Assembly (NCBI GenBank): GCA_027484425.1
Contig: JAIXSZ010000033.1
Span: 62,001-126,000, forward strand
Source of the DNA: Sphingobacteriales bacterium
GTDB lineage: Bacteria; Bacteroidota; Bacteroidia; Chitinophagales; Chitinophagaceae
Direction of reading: 5' to 3'
DNA length: 64,000 nt
Shown: in pieces, positions 26,436 through 34,765 of the stretch
Layout: each line of letters begins with the position of its first letter
Position numbering within the stretch: the stretch's first letter is position 1
Notes under the pieces: generated by a model
Told to the model about the DNA's origin: nothing
Database searches by the model: none
What the model saw: only the letters and a program-made list of their open reading frames with translations
Program-made: the position numbers and the translations under genes

Positions 26436-26870
26436 CTAAAGCACAACTTCAGTTTTCGATTTAAGATTCATTTGCCACTCTTCTAGTCTTGCTCGCTCGT
26501 TTACAGACACAGATAGTATTATTTTCCACTGATTGTTTTTATCTAATTTCAATGTATAGTGGTAGTCACAATTATAAATAGGTTTATGATTTTTATCATA
26601 AAATTTCCAGTTAACCTTAGCCGTCATTATTTTATCTGTCTGTGCTCTTCTCGTCCAAAGTTCGTGCCTCACTTGTGCGATCCCAAACTGTCTGTAAAAG
26701 GCCGTTCCCTGATTAAAAAAACCTTCTAACTTTCCTAAATCATTAAACAATGTTGTGGTATCATCAGATAACATTGTGCAGGGAATGTTATACATGAACG
26801 ATAGGCCCTTAGTGTCATAGTTTTCCAGAGCTCTGGCATAGTTTTCGAAAAAATTATTTAAATTTTGCAT
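26436..26870 (-). CDS. NTF2/SnoaL-like hypothetical protein
   Basis: A 144-residue protein with the alpha-beta cone pattern of NTF2-like proteins: helices at residues 1-20 (FFENYARALENYDTKGLSFMY) and strands at about 80-125 (MTAKVNWKFYDKNHK, YHYTLKLDKNNQWKIILSV). No catalytic residues can be named with confidence, since the fold is used for many roles. It stands alone, divergent from pyrR with 181 bases between them, and has no clear partner. Confidence 0.65.
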   Translation of the reverse strand: MQNLNNFFENYARALENYDTKGLSFMYNIPCTMLSDDTTTLFNDLGKLEGFFNQGTAFYRQFGIAQVRHELWTRRAQTDKIMTAKVNWKFYDKNHKPIYNCDYHYTLKLDKNNQWKIILSVSVNERARLEEWQMNLKSKTEVVL

Positions 26871-27023
26871 CTGGTTTTCGTGAAATTTTTCTAGCTTTTG
26901 TGACCTGTAGATGGTGAAGGAAATGAAACTGTTCAGTGTGCAAAACTACCATTTTACAACATGCCGAAAATAACTTTACAAACATTTTTCCCTTAGTAAT
27001 TCGTAAAATCGACAGGGTATGTT

Positions 27024-27031
27024 TATTTTTG
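27024..27031 (+). promoter_or_regulatory. -7 box of the pyrR-pyrB operon
   Basis: TATTTTTG (fits TAnnTTTG) lies 20 bases before the TTG start of pyrR. With such a short leader there is no room for a PyrR-type attenuator upstream of pyrR. Confidence 0.45.
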
Positions 27032-27051
27032 AAACTTAAACGTTTTTTCTG

Positions 27052-27588
27052 TTGAAAACCCTGCTTAATAATATACAGTTACAGCTTACCCTACAAAGGC
27101 TAGCACATCAGTTGGTTGAGAATCATAATAATTTCAGCAATACTGTAATTATTGGAATTCAACCTCGTGGTATTCTGTTATCGGACAGAATAGTAAAGAT
27201 GGTGAAAACCATTACGTGCAATAATAACATCAGTTACGGAAAACTGGATATTACCTTTTATAGAGATGATGTACACACTACTTCAGATATTCAGCTGCCA
27301 TCCGAAACTGATATATCATTTAATATTGAAGGCAAAAGGGTAATTCTTATTGATGACGTTTTACACACTGGTCGTACCATACGATCTGCTATGGATGCAC
27401 TTATAGATTTTGGAAGACCAGCTGGGGTAGAATTGCTAGTTTTGGTAGATAGGCGTTTTAGTAGAGAGTTGCCCATACACCCCGACTACACAGGTTATAC
27501 TGTAGATACTATACTCACTCAAAAAGTGAAAGTATATTGGCAAGAAAAAGATGGCAAAGATGAGGTAGTATTGATAGACAAAAAGTAA
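27052..27588 (+). CDS. pyrR: Bifunctional pyr operon regulator / uracil phosphoribosyltransferase
   Basis: A 178-residue type I phosphoribosyltransferase with the PRPP loop VILIDDVLHTGRTIRSAMDAL (residues about 100-120) and the PyrR-specific GIQPRG and VDRRFSRELPI motifs. PyrR makes UMP from uracil and, in many bacteria, binds pyr mRNA. A TTG start is used; no in-frame ATG precedes MVKT deep in the fold, and the residues after TTG match the normal N terminus. pyrB follows 70 bases downstream; that spacer (27589-27658) has a modest AT-rich inverted sequence but no convincing PyrR-binding loop. Confidence 0.92.
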   Translation: MKTLLNNIQLQLTLQRLAHQLVENHNNFSNTVIIGIQPRGILLSDRIVKMVKTITCNNNISYGKLDITFYRDDVHTTSDIQLPSETDISFNIEGKRVILIDDVLHTGRTIRSAMDALIDFGRPAGVELLVLVDRRFSRELPIHPDYTGYTVDTILTQKVKVYWQEKDGKDEVVLIDKK

Positions 27589-27658
27589 AGCAATAAATCA
27601 TTTTGTATCTATTGCTGATTTATAATAACATTTTAAAACCGAAAGGATACAAGGCTAT

Positions 27659-28588
27659 ATGCTATCTGTAAAACATCTGTTGGGAATTAGAGAAATAACT
27701 GCTGAAGATATCGCACTCATTTTCAGAACTGCCGATAATTTCAAACAGGTACTTCAACGTCCTATCAAAAAAGTGCCGTCATTACGAGATACTACTGTAG
27801 CAAATGTCTTTTTCGAAAACTCTACACGAACTCGTCTTTCTTTTGAGTTGGCAGAAAAACGATTAGGCGCTGATGTCGTTAATTTTTCAGCATCTAGTTC
27901 TTCAGTATCTAAAGGTGAAACACTCATTGATACCGTCAAAAATATATTGGCAATGAAGGTAGATATGGTGGTAATGAGGCATGCCGCCAGTGGCGCACCG
28001 TGGTTTCTTGCAAATCATATCAATGCCAGCATCATTAATGCAGGCGATGGCACTAATGAGCACCCCACACAGGCATTGTTAGATGCATACTCCATGCGAG
28101 AAAAAATAGGAGACCTAAATGGAAAGCATATTGCAATAATTGGTGACATTATGCACTCCAGAGTTGCCCTCAGCAATATTTACTGCCTTACAAAGTTAGG
28201 TGCCAAGGTTACGGTAGCTGGCCCACCTACGCTCATTCCTAAGCACATTCAATCTATGGGTGTTAGGGTAGAATACAACCTCAAAAAAGCTCTTGAGTGG
28301 TGCGATGTGGCCAATGTCTTACGTATACAACTTGAGCGACAGCACAAGCCGTTGTTTTCTACACTCAGAGAATATGCACTTTATTACGGTGTTAGTCGTT
28401 CAATGCTTGATAGTCTAAACAAAGAAATTTTAATAATGCACCCAGGTCCTATCAATCGTGGCGTTGAGCTTAATTCAGATGTTGCAGATTCTGGACAGTC
28501 CATAATATTAGATCAAGTCGAAAACGGTGTTGCTATCAGGATGGCGGTTGTTTACCTTCTCTCTGGCAAGCGAGATAATATAGAATAG
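27659..28588 (+). CDS. pyrB: Aspartate carbamoyltransferase catalytic subunit
   Basis: A 309-residue enzyme with the carbamoyl-phosphate motif FFENSTRTRLSFE, the MRHAASGAP segment, and the aspartate-domain motif GTNEHPTQALLDAY. It condenses carbamoyl phosphate with aspartate in pyrimidine synthesis. Length is normal for bacterial PyrB. It is preceded by pyrR in the same orientation, as in many Bacteroidota and Firmicutes. No regulatory PyrI gene follows; the next gene (AMP nucleosidase) is convergent, 39 bases away. Confidence 0.96.
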   Translation: MLSVKHLLGIREITAEDIALIFRTADNFKQVLQRPIKKVPSLRDTTVANVFFENSTRTRLSFELAEKRLGADVVNFSASSSSVSKGETLIDTVKNILAMKVDMVVMRHAASGAPWFLANHINASIINAGDGTNEHPTQALLDAYSMREKIGDLNGKHIAIIGDIMHSRVALSNIYCLTKLGAKVTVAGPPTLIPKHIQSMGVRVEYNLKKALEWCDVANVLRIQLERQHKPLFSTLREYALYYGVSRSMLDSLNKEILIMHPGPINRGVELNSDVADSGQSIILDQVENGVAIRMAVVYLLSGKRDNIE

Positions 28589-28627
28589 TATTTAGTTCAT
28601 CAACAATCTAATGTACTTATTCTTTAA

Positions 28628-29398
28628 TCAAAATCTTAGATGTCGCACAGTTTGACCCTGATTTATTAATTGTTTCAGAGAGTCTATACCTATTTGTAAA
28701 TGGGTGGCTACATGTTCCTTAGTTACCACATTATCACTTTCAGCAGTTTTTACACCTTCAGGCGACATAGGTTGATCAGATACTAGCAATAATGCTCCTG
28801 TGGGTATTTTGTTGTAAAATCCAGTAGTAAATATTGTTGCAGTTTCCATATCTATGGCCATTGCTCTTATCTTTCTTAGATATTCTTTAAAGTCATCATC
28901 ATGTTCCCATACCCTTCTGTTGGTAGTATATACAGTACCTGTCCAGTAGTCGCGTGAGTAATCTCTAATTGTAGTTGATATTGCTTTTTGTAGCGCAAAA
29001 GAGGGTAGCGCTGGCACCTCTGGCGGAAAATAATCATTACTAGTGCCATCTCCCCTTATTGCTGCTATTGGTAATATAAGATCCCCAACATTATTTACCT
29101 TTTTTAGTCCCCCACATTTCCCCAAAAATAATACTGCTTTTGGCATTATAGCCGACAATAAATCCATTACGGTAGCAGCTCCAGGACTTCCCATTCCAAA
29201 ATTGAGTATGGTAATGTCTTCAGCTGTCGCACATTGCATTGGTTTGTCCGTTCCATATATTTTGGTATTATGCATTTCAGCAAACTGCTTTATGTAGTTG
29301 CTGAAATTGCAAAGCAGAATATATTTTCCAAATTCCTCAAGTTGTTGTCCTGTATATCTTGGTAGCCAATTGTTTACTATTTCTTGTTTCGTTTTCAT
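28628..29398 (-). CDS. amn: AMP nucleosidase
   Basis: A 256-residue nucleoside phosphorylase-fold protein: GMGSPGAATVMDLL, FLGKCGGL, and MAIDMETATIFTTGF (purine site with the conserved Glu pair), with LLLVSDQPMSPEG near the C terminus. This short form without the N-terminal Amn extension is common in Bacteroidota and is annotated as AMP nucleosidase, which splits AMP to adenine and ribose-5-phosphate. Purine nucleoside phosphorylase activity cannot be excluded. It is convergent with pyrB. Confidence 0.85.
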   Translation of the reverse strand: MKTKQEIVNNWLPRYTGQQLEEFGKYILLCNFSNYIKQFAEMHNTKIYGTDKPMQCATAEDITILNFGMGSPGAATVMDLLSAIMPKAVLFLGKCGGLKKVNNVGDLILPIAAIRGDGTSNDYFPPEVPALPSFALQKAISTTIRDYSRDYWTGTVYTTNRRVWEHDDDFKEYLRKIRAMAIDMETATIFTTGFYNKIPTGALLLVSDQPMSPEGVKTAESDNVVTKEHVATHLQIGIDSLKQLINQGQTVRHLRF

Positions 29399-29517
29399 TT
29401 GCTAAAATTAATTCCTTTTACAACTATTTCATTATCAGTAATTCAAATTTAACCCTTTGTGAACTTTCAGTTTCTTGAAATAATATTTGGTATACGTCAA
29501 ATGAATTATAGATACAA

Positions 29518-29551
29518 AAAATCCTGTACCCAATATAGAGTACAGGATTTT
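29518..29551. terminator. Bidirectional terminator hairpin
   Basis: A 12-bp stem (29518-29529 with 29540-29551) with a 10-base loop has A- and T-rich flanks. It lies 23 bases after the stop of the minus-strand secreted protein gene. The 176-base gap to the AMP nucleosidase gene otherwise shows only AT-rich sequence. Confidence 0.8.
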
Positions 29552-29574
29552 CTTTGTTCATTTAGATTTTCATT

Positions 29575-32500
29575 CTATCTAAGTAGTGTTACATTGCCTT
29601 TATGATTTTCTATTTGTCCATCTTTAAATTCAGCATCTATAACATATACATATACACCCACTGGTTGTTCTGCTCCATTAAATCTACCATCCCAACCTCT
29701 GCCATCCAATGCATTACCTGTGAATATTAATTGTCCCCAGCGATTATAAATATTCATATTAAACTTAGTCATACCCTTACTAAGCAGCTCACGCGGGAAG
29801 AAGAAATCGTTTATACCATCACCATTTGGAGTAAATACGTTAGGTATAGTAATATAACAATCATTGGTCACTATTACCGAATCTGACGACTCACAACCAT
29901 TTACAGTAATTGTTGCAAAATAAGTTCCAGGTGCTACAATTCTTATTTTGTTACCAGTTTCTCCAGTGCTCCATTTCCATGTTGCAGCACTACCAAAAGT
30001 ATTCATATTTCCAGCTTTCAACTCAATAGCTTCTCCACCAGGGCATATTGATGTATCAGCACCTAAATCAAAACTGGCATAAGGAAAAATTGTTATCACT
30101 TTAGACATTTGAGTGTCTTTACAGTATTTGTAGTAAGCACCAACCGTTACAGTATATACACCAGCACCACTAAAAGCATGATAGACAGGATTTACATTTA
30201 TGATGCTATCCATTGGCTCAAAATACCAAGTTACCCCGTCATTTCCTTCTCCAATATTACCAGCAGTGAATGTCATGTATTTACCAGCACATGAAACAGA
30301 GTCTGTAACAGATATTGTAGGTCTTGGGTAATCCCACACTCTCACTGATACTTTTGTTTTGCTACCTGTACATCCTTCTGCCGAGGTTTGTGTAACATAC
30401 CATGTTGTAGTGCCAGATTTTATTGTGGATGGTGTGGGTGCTATCAATGTTCCGGTATCACTCGGATTGCTTGTAAACCATCTCAAATTACTTCCAACTG
30501 CACTCAGTTGAGCAGCAATGTCATACTGACAATAATTGGTATCGGTTAGAATTGGAATTTCTGGTGTTTGGTTTATTGTCACATTTACAGTCGCATACTT
30601 CGTACATCCGTTAAGTGTAATTGCTACTGTATAAGTTCCTGTAGATACTGTTTGCACATGTGCGATATATGGGTTTTGGTCCATTGACGAATAAAAGTTG
30701 GGTCCTGTCCACTGATAGGAAGTTGCACCAGTGGTTGACTCACTGCTTAAAAACAATGTGTCTGCTGAGCATACAGGGGTGTTACTTGCAGCAGATGGCA
30801 CTGGTGCTACTCTTATTTCTACTAATGTTGAAGAGTAATTAAAACAATTACTACGGGTAACAGTTACTGAGTATACACCAGACATCCCTAGTGTAGCGGG
30901 TGTTATTACAGGATTCTGTAGTACTGATGTAAAACCACCTGGGCCTTCCCATAGATAAGTAACTCCAGGTGTAGTGCTATTTGCAAAAAGCATCAAAGGA
31001 TCACCTTCACATACATAGCTGTTACTTGATACGCCACTTAAGTCAGGCGTTGCAGGGTCCGCTAGCACCACTGGACCAATGACATTGTAGGGACATAATG
31101 CACCTACTATCGTGATATTTGTATAGGTACCAGCATTAAGACCTGTTAATATCAACTGACCACTTGAATTGGCTGTTACAGTTCTTGTTTGTGGTAAACC
31201 ATCCACCAAATACGTGATAGTATAAGTTGTATCAGGTAGTATGCCTCCGTTTATTGTTATACTACCGTCATACCCCAAACATGTGGTTGGATTTACAAAT
31301 GAAGCTATGCTAATAATTCTTGGGGCAGGGTTGGCCAATACAGCGATAGCGGTATCGGTGCAACCAAGTGCATCAATAAGAGTTACTGTATATGTGCCAG
31401 CGGGTAATCCAGTTGCAGTCGCAGTGGTTTGTGTAGGTGCAGTATTCCATACGTAGTAATAAGGTGCAGTTCCTGTAAAAGGTGCAGCCGTTGCAGATCC
31501 GTTGCTGTAACCATTGCACGATGGTGTATCTACTATAATATTTGTATTAACCCCAGGTAACACTGTTATATTGAAAACGTGTTCCATTTCACAACCCACA
31601 GCATTAGTTACAGTAACCGTATATGATGTAGTTACAGTCGGCGATGCAACTGGGTTAGCACACCCTGTACAACTCAATCCTGTAGCTGGGGCCCAACTAT
31701 AAGTTAACGGCACTGCAACGTCTGTAGCATTGGGCGATAACATGGTGCTTCTACCACTACAAATGGCCGTGTCATTAGTAGGATTCAGAGCCATATGTGC
31801 AGGAGTTACCGTAGTATATAATGTATCTGTGCATCCAAAACCTGGATACGGTGTAAGAATTACAGCAAGTGTAGTAGGCCCTGGAGGATAGGGTATGGTA
31901 ATCGTTTGTGTAGTACCGTACAACACAGAGAATGTTGAAGAATCATACCATGTATAGCTCGCAAAACCAGGAGGAGCAGAAAGGGTTGGTGGGGTAAGTG
32001 TGTCGCATACAGTACTGGCAATTTGAAACAATCCACAACTCAGATCGATATATGCATATCCGTAATGTCCACCAAGTGAACAATCTGCTGTCGTGAATTC
32101 TATTGCTACTGTAGTTCCTGCCATTCCAGATAAGTCAACAGCTGCTGTGGACCATGGAAGATATCTAATAGATGATGCACCACTTCCTACAGTTATGAAT
32201 CCGGGAATAGCACCTGAAACATAATTATAACTGGCACAAGGCACAGGTGCAAGTGTGGTCGAGTCGTATGCCTGAACAGTGAATCTAGGTTGCTGAGCAG
32301 CCGTATGACTTGGATCTTGCATTACTACTGCATACCTATATACAAGACTGTAGTTGGTTACGCCAATTGGTATACGTACATAATATATTGCTCTTTCAGC
32401 CTGGGCTCCGGTACCATTATTACCTAGTCTAAACGAATGATTACCACCACCTGGTGCCAATACCGGAAAACCTCCAACAGGGTCTGTTGCTGGTCCAGCG

Positions 32501-32730
32501 CAACCCACTAACCCAGTAACAGAAGTCAAGGTATGTCTACAGGCTATTGCAGCCGTAGGTGTTGGTAAAGAAGGTACTCCTGCTGGGCAACATGTACCAG
32601 TGTAAAAATTCCAATTAGACAAATCTCCCAACTCAAAATCTACATTTGGCGGGCATGATAATTGTGCCCTTCCAGATGTACTAATACCCCCCAAAAGAAA
32701 GAATAAAAAGAGTAGTTTTTTTATGTTCAT
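29575..32730 (-). CDS. Large T9SS-secreted Ig/PKD-repeat protein with gliding-type C-terminal domain
   Basis: A 1051-residue secreted protein. The signal peptide (residues 1-22) is followed by a jelly-roll-like N-terminal region and several Ig/PKD-like beta domains (YSWAPATGLSCTGCANP, YLWEGPGGF, YQWTGPNFY are the repeated tryptophan motifs). One SprB-type repeat is present (TCNGYSNGS-like, then AGTYTVTLIDALGCTDT). The C terminus (from VFTPNGDGINDFF) is the CHU_C/type B sorting domain for type IX secretion. It is likely cell-surface or released and adhesive. The start at 32730 is chosen because MNIKKLLFLFF begins the signal peptide; the frame runs 22 codons further upstream without coding character. 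Confidence 0.9.
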   Translation of the reverse strand: MNIKKLLFLFFLLGGISTSGRAQLSCPPNVDFELGDLSNWNFYTGTCCPAGVPSLPTPTAAIACRHTLTSVTGLVGCAGPATDPVGGFPVLAPGGGNHSFRLGNNGTGAQAERAIYYVRIPIGVTNYSLVYRYAVVMQDPSHTAAQQPRFTVQAYDSTTLAPVPCASYNYVSGAIPGFITVGSGASSIRYLPWSTAAVDLSGMAGTTVAIEFTTADCSLGGHYGYAYIDLSCGLFQIASTVCDTLTPPTLSAPPGFASYTWYDSSTFSVLYGTTQTITIPYPPGPTTLAVILTPYPGFGCTDTLYTTVTPAHMALNPTNDTAICSGRSTMLSPNATDVAVPLTYSWAPATGLSCTGCANPVASPTVTTSYTVTVTNAVGCEMEHVFNITVLPGVNTNIIVDTPSCNGYSNGSATAAPFTGTAPYYYVWNTAPTQTTATATGLPAGTYTVTLIDALGCTDTAIAVLANPAPRIISIASFVNPTTCLGYDGSITINGGILPDTTYTITYLVDGLPQTRTVTANSSGQLILTGLNAGTYTNITIVGALCPYNVIGPVVLADPATPDLSGVSSNSYVCEGDPLMLFANSTTPGVTYLWEGPGGFTSVLQNPVITPATLGMSGVYSVTVTRSNCFNYSSTLVEIRVAPVPSAASNTPVCSADTLFLSSESTTGATSYQWTGPNFYSSMDQNPYIAHVQTVSTGTYTVAITLNGCTKYATVNVTINQTPEIPILTDTNYCQYDIAAQLSAVGSNLRWFTSNPSDTGTLIAPTPSTIKSGTTTWYVTQTSAEGCTGSKTKVSVRVWDYPRPTISVTDSVSCAGKYMTFTAGNIGEGNDGVTWYFEPMDSIINVNPVYHAFSGAGVYTVTVGAYYKYCKDTQMSKVITIFPYASFDLGADTSICPGGEAIELKAGNMNTFGSAATWKWSTGETGNKIRIVAPGTYFATITVNGCESSDSVIVTNDCYITIPNVFTPNGDGINDFFFPRELLSKGMTKFNMNIYNRWGQLIFTGNALDGRGWDGRFNGAEQPVGVYVYVIDAEFKDGQIENHKGNVTLLR

Positions 32731-33072
32731 AATTGTGAATTTAAAAATCGTTTCCTTTACGTAAAAACCTTTGAAATACTCAGTTTGCAAACACAAAGTT
32801 ATTTAACAGATTATATTTACTATAGCAATTTATGAAGTTATTTTTGAATTTCATGCACTCACATGATATATTAAAATAAAAATACGAATTCGGTAATTAT
32901 AGGCACCAAATTATTAGCTGATAGTTAAAATTATTTTTAATTAACTCTGTAAATCGTATTTATGGCAACAATATAATTATAATTTGAGTCTAAAACCGTC
33001 CAAAGGATATACTAACAAAAGTATCGATTGATGTACTCTTTATAACTGATAGTATTTTATATATTTTTACAA
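32731..33072. other. 342-base AT-rich spacer without a recognised gene
   Basis: The stretch lies between two minus-strand genes. It is very AT-rich and no frame of useful length was found. A weak TATTTCAA -7-like site occurs on the minus strand before the 29575-32730 gene. An imperfect AT hairpin lies near 32920-32946. I see no clear terminator for the receiver-PAS gene upstream. Confidence 0.5.
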
Positions 33073-34215
33073 CTATAAATGTCTCACCAACACCAGTTTG
33101 GCTGGCTTTCCTTCAAAAAAAATATTCCCGTACATTTCCTCTACTTCTACTACTGTTCCATCTTTTTTTATGTGCTTCCACCTATTATTAGTCGAAAAAC
33201 TAGTGCTATTTTCACCATTTAATTTCTCATATAATTTTTGTTCATTTTCTGGTCCAATGTTTTTTGCATTCATCAATATGAATTCTTCATAACTGTACCC
33301 ATAATATTTGATAGCATAATTATTTACATCCAGAAATCTTAAAGTTTCACTGTCTATTACCCAAGATGCCCAGGGGCTATTTTCAAAAAGGTATTGATTT
33401 TTCTTCTCAGATTCCTTTAATCTTATCCTTGAAAGTACTGTCTCTGTTATGTCGCGTATGTAACCATTCATTTTCAACGGTTCATTGTTTTCATTACGCT
33501 TTATACTTACTTCAGCATATATGGTTTTCTCATTCTTATCAGGAGTAATTATTCTGCATTCATATTGTAAGCTGTTCAGAAACTGTAAAGCATGTTCATT
33601 TATTTTGCGCACATGTTGTTGGTCGTCAGGATGTATCCGTTCCAAAAAAATGCTATATTCTGCCGATACTTCCCCAGCTTCATATCCCAGTATCCTATAC
33701 ATTTCATCCGACCAAGTCATCTTTTGAGTTACGTAATCTATTTGCCAACTACCAAAGGATGCCAATTTTTCGGCTTCCTTCATGATAGACTCTCTAGCTA
33801 TCAGCTCTTCCAAATATTTATTCTTTTCTAATTGAGAATAATGTCTTTCCATTACGCTTGTTACTGCTATCGGCAATCTCTGGAGTCTATCTTTGAGTAT
33901 ATAATCCCATGCTCCTTCTTTCATTGCACCTACTGCGAAGTCTTCCGAAACAGTTCCTGTAACCAAAATGAACGGAATGTGTATCTTATTTTCATTCATA
34001 TACTTCAATGCTTCCATTGCGGTAAATTGTGGTAATGAATGATCTGCAATTATAAGGTCATATTTTTTGTTATTTATGTGCTTAATGAAGCTGTCTTTTG
34101 TTTCGATAACAGTAATATCAAAATTTAATTTCGCCCGTTCAAGTATTTTTTTAGCCAGATAGGCATCCATTGTTTCATCTTCGAGATGAAGAATATTGAT
34201 TTTTTTGTTTTGCAT
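33073..34215 (-). CDS. Response regulator with two PAS domains, no output domain
   Basis: A 380-residue protein: N-terminal receiver (E12/D13, phospho-acceptor D58 in IIADHSLPQ, TGT, then KEGAWDYILKDR), PAS domain 1 (about 150-265, with PAC YIRDITE), and PAS domain 2 (about 275-378). The frame stops directly after the last PAS strand (AKLVLVRHL), where related proteins normally continue into a kinase or other output. The 100 bases after the stop contain no kinase sequence in any frame. It follows the Rcp1-like receiver gene by 97 bases and is probably in the same operon. Confidence 0.82.
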   Translation of the reverse strand: MQNKKINILHLEDETMDAYLAKKILERAKLNFDITVIETKDSFIKHINNKKYDLIIADHSLPQFTAMEALKYMNENKIHIPFILVTGTVSEDFAVGAMKEGAWDYILKDRLQRLPIAVTSVMERHYSQLEKNKYLEELIARESIMKEAEKLASFGSWQIDYVTQKMTWSDEMYRILGYEAGEVSAEYSIFLERIHPDDQQHVRKINEHALQFLNSLQYECRIITPDKNEKTIYAEVSIKRNENNEPLKMNGYIRDITETVLSRIRLKESEKKNQYLFENSPWASWVIDSETLRFLDVNNYAIKYYGYSYEEFILMNAKNIGPENEQKLYEKLNGENSTSFSTNNRWKHIKKDGTVVEVEEMYGNIFFEGKPAKLVLVRHL

Positions 34216-34312
34216 ATGCTGTAGTGATTTAGAGTAGGTGAGTTGTTTTAATTTCTAATTGTATCAGTATTTAATTCTGCTGTGCGTAGTTCATGCAATA
34301 ATTTGTTTTCAA

Positions 34313-34765
34313 TCAATACTTGTGGTTTATCGGAGGCCATTGGTTGAGCAACAACCAATATATTTTTAGTTCAGCAATTGCCTTGGAAAATGATTCAAAA
34401 TTTACAGGTTTTACTATATAGCTATTGACTCCTAATCTGTAACTCTCTATCATGTCTTTCTCCTCCTTTGATGAGGTTAGCACTACTACAGGGGTCATGC
34501 ATGTGTCTTTATTTGATTTTACTTGTTTCAAAATTTCTAATCCATCAACTTTAGGTAAGTTCAAGTCCAAAAGAATCAACCTATTTACATTTGATTTAGA
34601 CACTTCTTTATATTTGCCCTTTCCCATAATGTAATCCAACGCATCAGCGCCGTCGTCAATATGCACTATGTTGTTTGCAATATTATTTTTCTTTAGACTT
34701 CTTATTGCCAGTTCTGCTTCATGTGGATTGTCTTCTATGAGTAGTATTTCAATATTGTTGTTCAT
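34313..34765 (-). CDS. Rcp1-like response regulator
   Basis: A 150-residue single receiver with E11/D12, phospho-acceptor D67 (LLDLNLPKVDG), T97 and K119 (YIVKP). The C terminus YWLLLNQWPP is the hallmark of regulators paired with phytochrome-like and hybrid kinases (Rcp1 family). Its ATG at 34765 overlaps the 3' end of the kinase gene (34749) by 17 bases. The upstream in-frame extension to 34843 lies inside the kinase gene and is not part of the family. Confidence 0.9.
   Translation of the reverse strand: MNNNIEILLIEDNPHEAELAIRSLKKNNIANNIVHIDDGADALDYIMGKGKYKEVSKSNVNRLILLDLNLPKVDGLEILKQVKSNKDTCMTPVVVLTSSKEEKDMIESYRLGVNSYIVKPVNFESFSKAIAELKIYWLLLNQWPPINHKY

Noticed and set aside
33000-33072. 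Frameshifted kinase domain after the receiver-PAS protein
   Set aside because: No HisKA or HATPase motif was found in any frame after the stop; the next 342 bases are AT-rich and non-coding.
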